Shown here: piece after piece, positions 9,496-17,869 of the stretch
Layout: each line of letters begins with the position of its first letter
Position numbering within the stretch: the stretch's first letter is position 1
Notes under the pieces: generated by a model
Told to the model about the DNA's origin: nothing
The model's database searches: none
The model's input: only the letters and a program-made list of their open reading frames with translations
Made by a program: the position numbers and the translations under genes
Assembly: GCF_007713685.1 (NCBI RefSeq)
Contig: NZ_VMRJ01000001.1
Location: 1,284,129-1,348,128 of the forward strand
Direction of reading: 5' to 3'
DNA: 64,000 bases
Origin: Hymenobacter setariae
GTDB taxonomy: Bacteria; Bacteroidota; Bacteroidia; Cytophagales; Hymenobacteraceae

Positions 9496-10008
9496 AACAA
9501 AAAGTAATGAATGAATTGCGCGCGCTTGGCAGCTACTGCCTAGGTCTTGCCTGGTGAGGCCAGGGCAGCCAAGCGCCTACGCAGAGCACCTAGGGCTGGC
9601 CAGCCGCTCGCAAAAGCCAGCAAAGAGTGCTCCAAAGGCCACTTCACGCCTCGGCCACTCGCCAAGTACGCGGTGCGCATCTTCATAACACGTGCTGTTA
9701 CAAGTTGTTCGAGGGCGGCCGGGCGCCCCACTGGGCGCGGAAGCTGGCTACCGGTACCAGGGCAGCCGCTAGCCAGCGGCACTTAGGGCCCGCCTCACCA
9801 ACCCTTTCACTCGCAACGCGCCCAAGCCTGCTAGGGCTGGGCTTTTGTGAGTATACCGTTGGCTAAATGCCCAGCTTTACCTAGTTCTCAGCCGTTCTGC
9901 TTACTTTCGTTATTTACTCATGTAATTATTGGCTTACTAGCAAGATAACTCTACTTATTGCCTAGTTTATTCTTGTTATTATTTTATTATTTACCCTTTA
10001 CTTGCTAG
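9496..10008. other. Intergenic region before the glycan locus
   Basis: No supported gene. Bases 9540-9786 are open on both strands with arginine/alanine-rich translations typical of GC-rich non-coding DNA. Bases 9890-10008 turn sharply AT-rich just before the GT4 start and contain TACTTTCG (9902-9909), close to the Bacteroidota -7 box, but without a TTG 19 bases upstream. The promoter of the glycosyltransferase operon is probably here. Confidence 0.4.
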
Positions 10009-11229
10009 ATGCCACTGCCAGCTGCCGCTGCCTGCGCTAAGCCAGCCGACACTTTTTGTTTTGTAATCATCAGTACGTGTCCGCACGCCTGGGGCGGCAG
10101 CGAAGAGCTGTGGCGCGGCGCAGCCTTGCACCTGGTGCAAGCAGGCCATGCAGTGCATCTTTTTAAAACCCACGTGCAAGCGGAGCACCCGCGCATAGCG
10201 GAGCTGCGAGCAGCTGGCTGCACCATCACTGACCTGCTAGCCCCACCGCCTGTGCGCCTGCGGCTTCACCATCGGGCCCTGCCGGCCCGGTGGCGGCCCC
10301 AACCCCTAGAGGCCGAGCAGCTGCTGGGCCAGGCCCTGTACCAATTGCAGCCGCACCTCACTCTTATTTCGCAGGGCAGCAACCTCGATGGCATTGCCCT
10401 GGCGCAGCTGTGTGCGCGGCTACACCACCCCTACGCGCTGGTGGCGCAAAAGGCGGCCGAGATATTCTTGGTATATGACGAAGGGCGGCAAGCGGCGCAG
10501 CAGGCCTATCAGGCAGCCCAGCACTGCTTTTTTGTGTCGCGCCACAACCTCGCGCTTACGCAGTGCCAGCTTGCGCTAGCGCTACCTAGGGCCAGTGTGG
10601 TGTTCAACCCGGTCAACGTACCCTATGGGGGCGAGTTGCCCGCGCCGCCTGTAGCAGGCGTGTGGCAGCTGGCCTGTGTGGCCCGGCTCGATGTGCTAGA
10701 CAAGGGCCAAGACCTACTCTTGCACGTGTTGGCGCGGCCACACTGGCGGGAGCAGCCGCTACACCTCACTTTTTTTGGGGCGGGGCCTCAGCGGCAGGCC
10801 TTGGTAGAGCTGGCCGACTTCCTAGGCATCGGTGCCCAAGTAAGCTTTGCCGGGCAGGTGGCCGACGTGCCTGGCATCTGGCGCACGCACCACGCGCTAG
10901 TGCTACCCTCACGCTACGAAGGGCTGCCACTGGCCCTAGTCGAGGCCATGCTGTGCGGCCGCCCGGCTATTGCCACGCCAGCTGGCGGCATAGCCGAGCT
11001 ATTAGTCGATAATGTGACTGGCTTTTTGGCCACCGCACCTACCATCGACGCGCTCGACGAAGCCCTGACGCGCGCCTGGGCCCGCCGCGCCGACTGGCCG
11101 CAGTTGGGCGCGCAAGCGGCCCGCCATGCCTGGGCCACCGTGCCGCCCGACCCCGCCGCCGACTTCAGCCAGCAACTACTACAGCTGGCTTACTCACTTG
11201 CTACGCCTTCCCAGAACCACGCTCTATGA
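10009..11229 (+). CDS. Glycosyltransferase family 4 protein
   Basis: A 406-residue GT-B fold enzyme that would transfer a sugar from a nucleotide-sugar to a growing glycan on the cytosolic face. The N-terminal half has STCPHAWGGSEELWRGAALH (acceptor side, glycine-rich loop). The C-terminal half has the GT4 nucleotide-sugar site SRYEGLPLALVEAMLCGRP with the E-x7-E arrangement, followed by ATPAGGIAELL. The ATG at 10009 follows an AT-rich leader. Its TGA overlaps the ATG of the next GT2 gene (ATGA), indicating a coupled operon. Confidence 0.9.
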   Translation: MPLPAAAACAKPADTFCFVIISTCPHAWGGSEELWRGAALHLVQAGHAVHLFKTHVQAEHPRIAELRAAGCTITDLLAPPPVRLRLHHRALPARWRPQPLEAEQLLGQALYQLQPHLTLISQGSNLDGIALAQLCARLHHPYALVAQKAAEIFLVYDEGRQAAQQAYQAAQHCFFVSRHNLALTQCQLALALPRASVVFNPVNVPYGGELPAPPVAGVWQLACVARLDVLDKGQDLLLHVLARPHWREQPLHLTFFGAGPQRQALVELADFLGIGAQVSFAGQVADVPGIWRTHHALVLPSRYEGLPLALVEAMLCGRPAIATPAGGIAELLVDNVTGFLATAPTIDALDEALTRAWARRADWPQLGAQAARHAWATVPPDPAADFSQQLLQLAYSLATPSQNHAL

Positions 11230-12218
11230 ATCAAGAAGTTGTATCTATCATCATGCCCACCTACAACCGGGCGCACTTGCTGGTGAAGGCCATTAGCAGC
11301 GTGCTGGCCCAAACCTACGAGCAGTGGCAGCTGATTATTATTGATGATGGCTCGGCCGATGACACGCGGGCGCAGGTGCGGCCTTTTTGCGAAGCCTACC
11401 CCACCAAGATAGAGTACTACTACCAGCCCAACCGGGGGCAGGCCGCGGCCCGCAATGCTGGCCTGCGCCATTGCCGCGGCACCTACATTGCCTCGCTCGA
11501 CTCGGATGATGAGTGGCACGCCGACTTCTTGGCAGCCAGCGTGGGGCAGCTCGCCGCTCGCAACCTCGACCTGGTTTTTCTCAACTGGGTGGGCACTTAT
11601 GACACCCAAGGCTTTGCTCATTTCTACGACCGACCCGCGCAGCGCCGGGCCTACTGCACCACCCTAGCCGACGACTGGTGGCTGCTGACGCCCGCCCAGG
11701 TGCGCCAGCTAGCCATCGAAACGTGCCCCTCCCCCTCGTCGGCGCTCGTGATACGGCGCTCGGCCCTGGCCGGAACCTGGAACGAGCAAATGCGCATTGC
11801 CGACGACTGGTGTCTGCTGCTCGATACAGTGCTAAGTCGGCCGTGCCAAGCTGCCTTTACCCTCAAGCCGCACTGGCTCAAGCACGTGCACGACACCAAT
11901 ATCTACGACGGCCGGTTTGACACCGCCCTCATCCGGGATATTGGGCTGCACGACGAGCCCCTCATGCTAGAGCGCTTTCAGCATCAGCTGCGACCCGCCG
12001 AAAAGCGCGTGTTTCGGGCGCGCATCGCCGAGCATCATTTCAACTTTCTCTGCCTCAACTGGGCCAACCGGCCGGGCTTGGTGAACACGCTGCAGCATGC
12101 TGCCACAGCTATGCGCCTGGCGCCCTGGAACACCACGAAGGCAATCGTTGAACGAGGCATGCTGCAGCTGCAGAAATATCTGCACAAGCCTAGCCCTGGC
12201 TTGCCAGCGACCTCATAA
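11226..12218 (+). CDS. Glycosyltransferase family 2 protein
   Basis: A 330-residue GT-A fold enzyme. The N-terminus VSIIMPTYNRAHLLVKAI, IIIDDGSADDT and the metal-binding SLDSDDEW are the family 2 signatures. The C-terminal ~130 residues are less conserved and probably bind the acceptor. No membrane segment. It is coupled by a 4-base overlap to the upstream GT4 gene and converges with the UbiA gene (6-base overlap at the 3' ends). Donor and acceptor cannot be predicted. Confidence 0.9.
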   Translation: MNQEVVSIIMPTYNRAHLLVKAISSVLAQTYEQWQLIIIDDGSADDTRAQVRPFCEAYPTKIEYYYQPNRGQAAARNAGLRHCRGTYIASLDSDDEWHADFLAASVGQLAARNLDLVFLNWVGTYDTQGFAHFYDRPAQRRAYCTTLADDWWLLTPAQVRQLAIETCPSPSSALVIRRSALAGTWNEQMRIADDWCLLLDTVLSRPCQAAFTLKPHWLKHVHDTNIYDGRFDTALIRDIGLHDEPLMLERFQHQLRPAEKRVFRARIAEHHFNFLCLNWANRPGLVNTLQHAATAMRLAPWNTTKAIVERGMLQLQKYLHKPSPGLPATS

Positions 12219-13271
12219 CCGACCAGCCGACAGCTTACGCCCCAGCACCAGCAGATATACCCGGCCTTCTTGCGCAAACTGCCAAGCGTAGCTGCTAAAC
12301 AAAAGCAGGTGCAGCCCCAGCACTACCCCATCGGTGGGGTAGCGCCCGCACTGGGAAGCCAGCAAGGCCAGTGGATAGAAGAACTGATAATAATCGCTCA
12401 GCACAATGCGGCGGTGCGAGTGCAGTACGGTGGGCCGGTGCCCATACACGTGCAGCCGGCACCACTCGAGCCCCGCATACACGAGCAGCAGCCCAAGCGC
12501 CCACGCATTGTAATTGATTGCCAACACCAACCCGAATGCTATTACCTCTACCGGAAACACTACCAGATGGCCTAGGCGCTGGGCAAAGCGCACCCCGCGC
12601 CGGCACACAAACGTGTCGAGCTGCGCCTGCGCATCGGCCTCCGCATCGCTCAATTGGTGCCACAAAATGTTGTGTATGCCGCACGCCAGCGCCCAAGCAC
12701 CTATGGCTAGCCACCAAAGCGTCGGCACGGCTTGCCCCGTCCATTGGCCCACTGCCGCCACGGTAAGCAACTGCGGAAAGACGTGCGCCCCGCTGGCATC
12801 GGCCAGCACGCCCGCAAAGCCGCGCTCCTTGAGCCGCGCGGGGGGCAGCGAGTAGAGCGAGTACACCACCCAGGCCCCTAGGTACAGCAGCCCACTCGTG
12901 GGGCTGAGCTGCCAGAAATAACGCCCAAATCCTATGCCCCCCAGCACGCAGCTCCCCAGCACCAAGCCAATAAACCCAGGCGACCGCCCCGCCAGCCGGT
13001 TGGCTTTGCCTGCTGCCGCATCGGCGCGCAGGTCCGTCCAGTCATTGAGTACACTTACGTAAATGGCGCCCACCAACAGCGCCAGCAGCAACAGCCCTAG
13101 GTGCCCCAGCAACGGCAGCAGCGGGCGCTGCCCCAGGCTAGCAGTAGCATAAAACGTGGCTAGCACGGGCGCAAATTTTCCAACCCACCACTCATTTGTG
13201 CGGGCCACGGCCAGCAGCCCAGGCGGACGCTCGGGCTCTACCGCTGCCCTTTCCACAATTAATTGACTCAT
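12213..13271 (-). CDS. UbiA-family prenyltransferase
   Basis: A 352-residue membrane protein with about eight or nine hydrophobic helices. The first aspartate-rich motif NDWTDLRAD (residues 76-84) fits the UbiA signature NDxxDxxxD. The second, LSDAEAD (D209 and D213), fits DxxxD. YSLPPARLKERG is also typical of the superfamily. Members move prenyl groups from diphosphate donors onto aromatic, sugar or lipid acceptors; some are terpene cyclases. It is transcribed divergently from the ABC exporter genes, inside a polysaccharide locus. A role with a lipid carrier or a prenylated product is inference. Confidence 0.85.
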   Translation of the reverse strand: MSQLIVERAAVEPERPPGLLAVARTNEWWVGKFAPVLATFYATASLGQRPLLPLLGHLGLLLLALLVGAIYVSVLNDWTDLRADAAAGKANRLAGRSPGFIGLVLGSCVLGGIGFGRYFWQLSPTSGLLYLGAWVVYSLYSLPPARLKERGFAGVLADASGAHVFPQLLTVAAVGQWTGQAVPTLWWLAIGAWALACGIHNILWHQLSDAEADAQAQLDTFVCRRGVRFAQRLGHLVVFPVEVIAFGLVLAINYNAWALGLLLVYAGLEWCRLHVYGHRPTVLHSHRRIVLSDYYQFFYPLALLASQCGRYPTDGVVLGLHLLLFSSYAWQFAQEGRVYLLVLGRKLSAGRL

Positions 13272-13326
13272 ACCTTTTGGTGCAAACTAGTGTACTGCTT
13301 ACCTAAAGGTATTGGCTACTTTCCAA

Positions 13327-14160
13327 ATGAAAGAAACTATTTACACGCCGTACTCACCGCTGCAGGCGCCTCGCGCCTTTGGCCGAGAGATTTTGCACGA
13401 CCTGCGGCTGGTGCACCATATTGGCTGGCAGCTGTTTCGGCGCAACCTGCGGGTGCAGATACGCCAAAACCTACTGGGCTATTTCTGGATGCTCTTGCCG
13501 CCTATCCTCACGGGCCTCACCTGGACATACCTAGGCAAGAATCACATCATTCAGGGCTACGACGCTACGGCGGGCCCCTACCCGGCCTACGTACTGGCCG
13601 GCTTATTTATCTGGCAGGGCTTTGTGGAAGCCCTCAACTGCCCGCTGCAGCAGTTGCAGAGTGCCCGCGGCACTATTGCCAAGGTCAAAGTACCGCACGA
13701 GGCATTCATCGTGGCGGGTATGGGCATGGTGCTGTTCAACCAAGCCATTCGCATGCTCATTTTGGCGGCGGTGCTGGTATGGTTTCATATTCCGTGGCAC
13801 GCCAGCCTGCTGCTGGTGCCGGTGGGCTTGGGCCTACTGCTAGTGCTGGGCTTGGCCCTAGGGTGGCTGCTGACGCCCGTGAGTTTGCTATACGCCGATA
13901 TTTCTAGCGCGGTGTCGATGGCGTTAGGCTTTTGGTTTTTGATTACGCCCATCGTGTACACACCTCCTAAGGCGGCGGCTTGGCTTACGGTGCTCAACCC
14001 CGTGACGCCGTTGCTCACCACTACCCGCAACTGGGTGCTGACCGGAGAAATGGCCCCCGCGGCGGGCTTTGGGCTGGTGGCCGTGATGGCCGTGGGGCTG
14101 CTGGGCGCTAGCTGGCTGGTGTACCGCCTGGCGCGGCCGCACCTCATTGCTCGCCTCTAG
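13327..14160 (+). CDS. ABC-2 type polysaccharide exporter permease (Wzm-like)
   Basis: A 277-residue integral membrane protein with six predicted helices and the family start FRRNLRVQIRQNLLGYFWMLLPP. The following hydrophobic segments include AYVLAGLFIWQGFVEALN and a late LGFWFLITPIVYTPP. It fits the permease of O-antigen or teichoic-acid-type exporters that pass an undecaprenyl-linked glycan across the inner membrane. The ATG at 13327 (MKETIYTPYSPLQ) is chosen over a TTG at 13312. The ATPase gene follows 43 bases downstream; the two form the transporter. Confidence 0.9.
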   Translation: MKETIYTPYSPLQAPRAFGREILHDLRLVHHIGWQLFRRNLRVQIRQNLLGYFWMLLPPILTGLTWTYLGKNHIIQGYDATAGPYPAYVLAGLFIWQGFVEALNCPLQQLQSARGTIAKVKVPHEAFIVAGMGMVLFNQAIRMLILAAVLVWFHIPWHASLLLVPVGLGLLLVLGLALGWLLTPVSLLYADISSAVSMALGFWFLITPIVYTPPKAAAWLTVLNPVTPLLTTTRNWVLTGEMAPAAGFGLVAVMAVGLLGASWLVYRLARPHLIARL

Positions 14161-14203
14161 TCGGCCCCGTCTGCCTTTTTGATTTAAGCTTTCTTATTGC
14201 CTT

Positions 14204-15460
14204 ATGCCCGCTACCGCTACGTCCGAACCAGTAGTTCAAGTTCGCAACCTATCCAAGAAGTTTTGCGGCCACCTGCGCACCTCACTGTGGTATGGCTTGC
14301 GCGACATTGCGGCCGAAACTTGGCCCCGCCGCCATCGGCCTGCTGCGGGCCTGCGCCGGGCCGAGTTTTGGAGCTTGCAAGACGTGTCGTTTGAGCTGCA
14401 CCGCGGCGAGGCGCTGGCCATCATCGGCGCCAACGGGGCCGGCAAAAGCACCTTGCTCAAGCTGCTCAACGGCCTCATCAAACCCGATACAGGCTCTATC
14501 CGCCTGCTGGGGCAAGTGGGGGCGCTCATCGAGCTAGGCGTGGGGCTCGACCCAGTGCTCACGGGCCGCGAAAATGTGTTTGTGCGGGCCGCGCTCATGG
14601 GCTTTTCGCGGGCGGGCATCGCGCCGCTGCTACCCGCCATCATCGAGTTTACGGGCCTAGGTGAGGCCATCGACATGCCGGTGCAGTTCTACAGCTCGGG
14701 CATGGTGTCGCGCCTAGCCTACGCGGTAGCGGCGCACCTGCACCCCGATATTTTGCTCGTGGATGAGGTGCTGGCGGTGGGCGACTTTGACTTTCAGCGA
14801 AAGTGCATCAACCACATGATGAGCTACCTAGCTGCGGGTGGCTCGCTCATTCTGGTGTCGCACCAGCCGCACCACATCCAGTCGATATGCCGGCGGGGCG
14901 TGGTGCTCGACAAAGGCCGCATCACGTTTTCGGGTACCGCTACGGAAGCACTCGACTACTATTTTTCGCAGCAGCTGGCGGCCCTGGCAGCAGCCGACTC
15001 GGCCACGGGCGCCGGAGCGACGCTGAGCGAGGCCCGGCCAGTGGCCATTGAGGGCGTGGCGCTAGCTGGCCAAGTTGCGGGCACCGCAGTGCAGGTTGGC
15101 GATGAGGTAGAGCTCACGCTCACTTACCAGTCGTTTCGGGCGCGCGAAAATGCAGGCTGGGCCTTCTTTATCCATACCAGTGATGGGCACGTGTGCATTA
15201 CGGGAGCCTACTCCCCGCAGCCTACGATGCTGCTTGCGGGCCAGCATACCCTCAGCTGCCGCCTACCAAACCTACCCCTCACGGCGGGCGACTACTTGGT
15301 TAAAACCGTAATTTTTGAGTTTGAGTCCTTGCAGCCGCTGGCGTTGTGGGGCTGGGAAAACTCGCCTACTCGGCTGCAAATAGTTGATACCGCCAGCCTA
15401 GCCACCAATGCGCAAAAGATGGTGCAGCAACTTATCACGGTACCCGTAACATGGCCTTAG
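14204..15460 (+). CDS. Polysaccharide ABC exporter ATPase with C-terminal glycan-binding domain (Wzt-like)
   Basis: 418 residues. The nucleotide-binding domain has Walker A GANGAGKSTLL, signature YSSGMVSRL and Walker B ILLVDEVLAVGD. Residues beyond about 270 form a second, beta-rich domain (VGDEVELTLTYQSF, AFFIHTSDGHVCITG, LPLTAGDYLVKTVIFE). This is the layout of Wzt-type ATPases, whose C-terminal domain reads the capped end of the glycan before export. That implies a defined terminal modification of the polymer. The last 10 bases overlap the next gene. Confidence 0.92.
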   Translation: MPATATSEPVVQVRNLSKKFCGHLRTSLWYGLRDIAAETWPRRHRPAAGLRRAEFWSLQDVSFELHRGEALAIIGANGAGKSTLLKLLNGLIKPDTGSIRLLGQVGALIELGVGLDPVLTGRENVFVRAALMGFSRAGIAPLLPAIIEFTGLGEAIDMPVQFYSSGMVSRLAYAVAAHLHPDILLVDEVLAVGDFDFQRKCINHMMSYLAAGGSLILVSHQPHHIQSICRRGVVLDKGRITFSGTATEALDYYFSQQLAALAAADSATGAGATLSEARPVAIEGVALAGQVAGTAVQVGDEVELTLTYQSFRARENAGWAFFIHTSDGHVCITGAYSPQPTMLLAGQHTLSCRLPNLPLTAGDYLVKTVIFEFESLQPLALWGWENSPTRLQIVDTASLATNAQKMVQQLITVPVTWP

Positions 15461-16500
15461 TAAGCCCAGCTGCCCTCGACGACGCCCTAGAGCGGGGCGT
15501 AGCCTACCTGCACCAGCACCAGTATCCCAACGGTGAGTTTTGCGCATACTGCGCCCCCGATGCGCCCATGCAGGAGTGGTGCCTGCCCGATAGCTCTATT
15601 TTTCCGACGGCACTGATTGGGCATTGCCTGCTCTTCTTAGCTGAGCATCCGGCTATAGACGAGGCCTTAGGCAAGGCCGCCGCTTTCTTGCAGTACCAAG
15701 TGAGCCGAGGTGGTCTCTGGAGCCACTTTACCGTACTGCACCGCCTACGCTACTTGTGCCTACCCGACGCTGATGACACGGCCTGCGTATCGGATTTTTT
15801 GCGCGCGCGCGGCTTCGACTGGCCCTACCCTGCCAACGTGCCACTGCTGCTGGCTAACCGTGACCGGCGCGGCCTGTTTTACAGCTGGTTTTCGCTGCGG
15901 CTGCGCTGGCAAACCAATCGCACGTATTGGCGCATTACCCTCTCCGAGCTACGCCGACCTGTGCAGAGTATCGCGTTCTGGCGAGGGGTCGAGGCCAGTC
16001 GCAACGATGTGGATGGAGTAGTAAATGCTAACGTCTTATACTACCTAGGCGACATTCCCGAAACGCAGCCTATCATCGCTTGGCTGCTGCGCATTATTGC
16101 CGAAGGCCGCGAGGCCGACTGCGACCTGTGGTACCGCGACGCGCATTTTGTATACTATTTCATTTCGCGCAATTACTTCCGCGGCATCACCCAGTTAGCG
16201 CCAGCTCGCCAGCCCGTTATCGACCGCATTGTGGCCACGGCCAAGCCCGATGGCCGCTTAGGCGAGACTATAGTTGACACTGCCTGGGCCGTGTGCACGC
16301 TCCTAAACTGGCGCGCCACGCCGCCCGAGCTAGGGCCAGCCGTCGATTTTTTATTGCGCGCGCAGGAGGCCCCCGGCCACTGGCCGCGCTGGCTGGTGTA
16401 CTACGGCGGCCCCAAGCGAGTACTGGGCTGGGGCTCGGAAGAAATTACTACTGCTTTTTGCCTAGAGGCGCTGGCGCGCTACCGGGCCCTACAAGCCTAG
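15451..16500 (+). CDS. Terpene-cyclase-fold (alpha/alpha-barrel) protein with a DxDD motif
   Basis: A 349-residue soluble protein built of alpha-hairpin repeats like the squalene/oxidosqualene cyclase and prenyltransferase-beta fold: ALERGVAYLHQHQYPNGEF at the start and AVDFLLRAQEAPGHW, ITTAFCLEALARY at the end (QW-like). CLPDADDTACVSD (D106-A-D108-D109) matches DxDD, the proton-donor motif of class II terpene cyclases, although similar sequences also occur in non-cyclase members. It is about half the length of squalene-hopene cyclase, so one barrel only. The start overlaps the exporter ATPase gene by 10 bases, so it is co-translated with the exporter. Function is unproven. Confidence 0.75.
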   Translation: MALVSPAALDDALERGVAYLHQHQYPNGEFCAYCAPDAPMQEWCLPDSSIFPTALIGHCLLFLAEHPAIDEALGKAAAFLQYQVSRGGLWSHFTVLHRLRYLCLPDADDTACVSDFLRARGFDWPYPANVPLLLANRDRRGLFYSWFSLRLRWQTNRTYWRITLSELRRPVQSIAFWRGVEASRNDVDGVVNANVLYYLGDIPETQPIIAWLLRIIAEGREADCDLWYRDAHFVYYFISRNYFRGITQLAPARQPVIDRIVATAKPDGRLGETIVDTAWAVCTLLNWRATPPELGPAVDFLLRAQEAPGHWPRWLVYYGGPKRVLGWGSEEITTAFCLEALARYRALQA

Positions 16501-17502
16501 CTGGCGCCAGTGCCACAGCACCTTGGCGTAAAACTTCAGCACGTGGTAATAGGTAGCGGGGTGCTGGCTGAGGCGTAGCGCTTGCGCCAGCACCCCGTGG
16601 GCCGCAGGCCAGCTTTTGGTGTGGGCGAGTGCCTGGTAGGCCTCGCCTATGCCTAGCTGCGCGCTACGCCTGCGGGCGCGCTGCCCTATTTTTTGGCGCT
16701 GGCCTGCGGGCAAATGCTGCTCGATGCGGGCAATGACGTGTGCCCAGTCGGACAGTAGCTGGCCCTGTTGGGCTTTTTTCCAGGACACGGAGCCCGAGTG
16801 GCCCCGGTATTCAGCCAGCATTTCGGGGCTGTAGGCCACGGGATAGTGGCGGGCTATGCGCACCCACATTTCCCAGTCTTCGCCGCACGTGGTACCATAG
16901 AAACTTCCTAGGTGCTCGTAGACCTCGCGCCGCACGGCCATCCCTGCATACTGAATGTACTGGGCCTCGGCAATACGTGGCAGCCAATCGGGCAAAATAC
17001 CGGCTACTGGCTGCACGGGCCCAAACTCCTGCACCTTGCGGCCATGCTCATCAATGGAAGCATAATGCGTGAATGCGGCACCAGCTGCCGGGTGCTGCGC
17101 AAAGAGCTGGCCTAGGTGCTCGTAAAAGCCCGGCCGCACGCGGTCGTCGCCATGCAACAGGTGCACCAGACGGCCGCGGGCCCGATTGAGGCAGGTTTCA
17201 AAATTGCGCAGGCTGCCCACATTGGTAGGCTGCCGGTAGTACTGCACCCGGCCTGCACCAAGGGAGGCCACTACGGCGGCTACGTCTTCATCGGTGCTGG
17301 CATCGTCAACCACTTCAATTTGCATGTGGGCGGCGCCTAGGTCCTGCGCCAGCACGCTCCGCAACGTCTCCCGCAGAAAAGGGGTGCAGTTGTAGGTTGG
17401 TATCATCACCGACCATTGCGGGCGCTCGGCCGCGGGGGGCAGGGCCGCAATGACGGGGGCAGTTTGCGGAATGCGAAGAGTGGCGGACGAAGAAAGCGCC
17501 AT
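16489..17502 (-). CDS. Glycosyltransferase family 2 protein
   Basis: About 337 residues. It has the GT2 signatures VMIPTYNCTPFLRETLRSVL, EVVDDASTDE and the metal-binding HLLHGDDRVRPGFYEHL, followed by EMWVRIARHYPVAYSPEMLAEYRGH, typical of GT2 enzymes acting on surface glycans. The ATG at 17502 (MALSSSATLRIPQ) is preferred over a TTG at 17538. It converges with the cyclase-fold gene, with a 12-base overlap of the 3' ends, and closes the glycan locus. Confidence 0.88.
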   Translation of the reverse strand: MALSSSATLRIPQTAPVIAALPPAAERPQWSVMIPTYNCTPFLRETLRSVLAQDLGAAHMQIEVVDDASTDEDVAAVVASLGAGRVQYYRQPTNVGSLRNFETCLNRARGRLVHLLHGDDRVRPGFYEHLGQLFAQHPAAGAAFTHYASIDEHGRKVQEFGPVQPVAGILPDWLPRIAEAQYIQYAGMAVRREVYEHLGSFYGTTCGEDWEMWVRIARHYPVAYSPEMLAEYRGHSGSVSWKKAQQGQLLSDWAHVIARIEQHLPAGQRQKIGQRARRRSAQLGIGEAYQALAHTKSWPAAHGVLAQALRLSQHPATYYHVLKFYAKVLWHWRQLGL

Positions 17503-17869
17503 AAGGCTTTTACCGGAGCAAGCCAGCTTAGTCAGCAAGCCTTAACCGCCAGTGTTTGGGGGGTAAACTTACGAATAATAAGGCCACTGCTAGCTAGAGG
17601 CAAATGCCGCCGCAGCCCTAGGCAGGGCATAATCACGCGGGGCACTCATGAACGATATAACTTTTAAATAACGCGACTTCTCGCAACGCAGGGAGTCTTG
17701 GAGTTTATGCGCTACCATGCACCAGCCGCTCGCCCGTGTATGCTAGTCACTACTCAGAACGTGTTTACACCTTGCAAGAAGGCGTTTAATTCTTTTTACC
17801 AAGTACTGCCGACTGTGGCATGGCCGGGCCGCGTACTTTGTTGCTCTGTCTTTTCGTTTTCATTTGTTC
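17503..17869. other. Intergenic region before the GH16 gene
   Basis: No supported gene on either strand. It lies between two divergent genes (GT2 on minus, GH16 on plus) and so should hold both promoters, but no clear TTG-N19-TAnnTTTG match was found. An AT-rich patch lies at about 17650-17670. Confidence 0.35.

Noticed and set aside
9540..9786. Overlapping open frames of ~80 codons on both strands
   Set aside because: Translations are Arg/Ala/Gly-rich without any fold-like pattern, as expected from non-coding GC-rich DNA.
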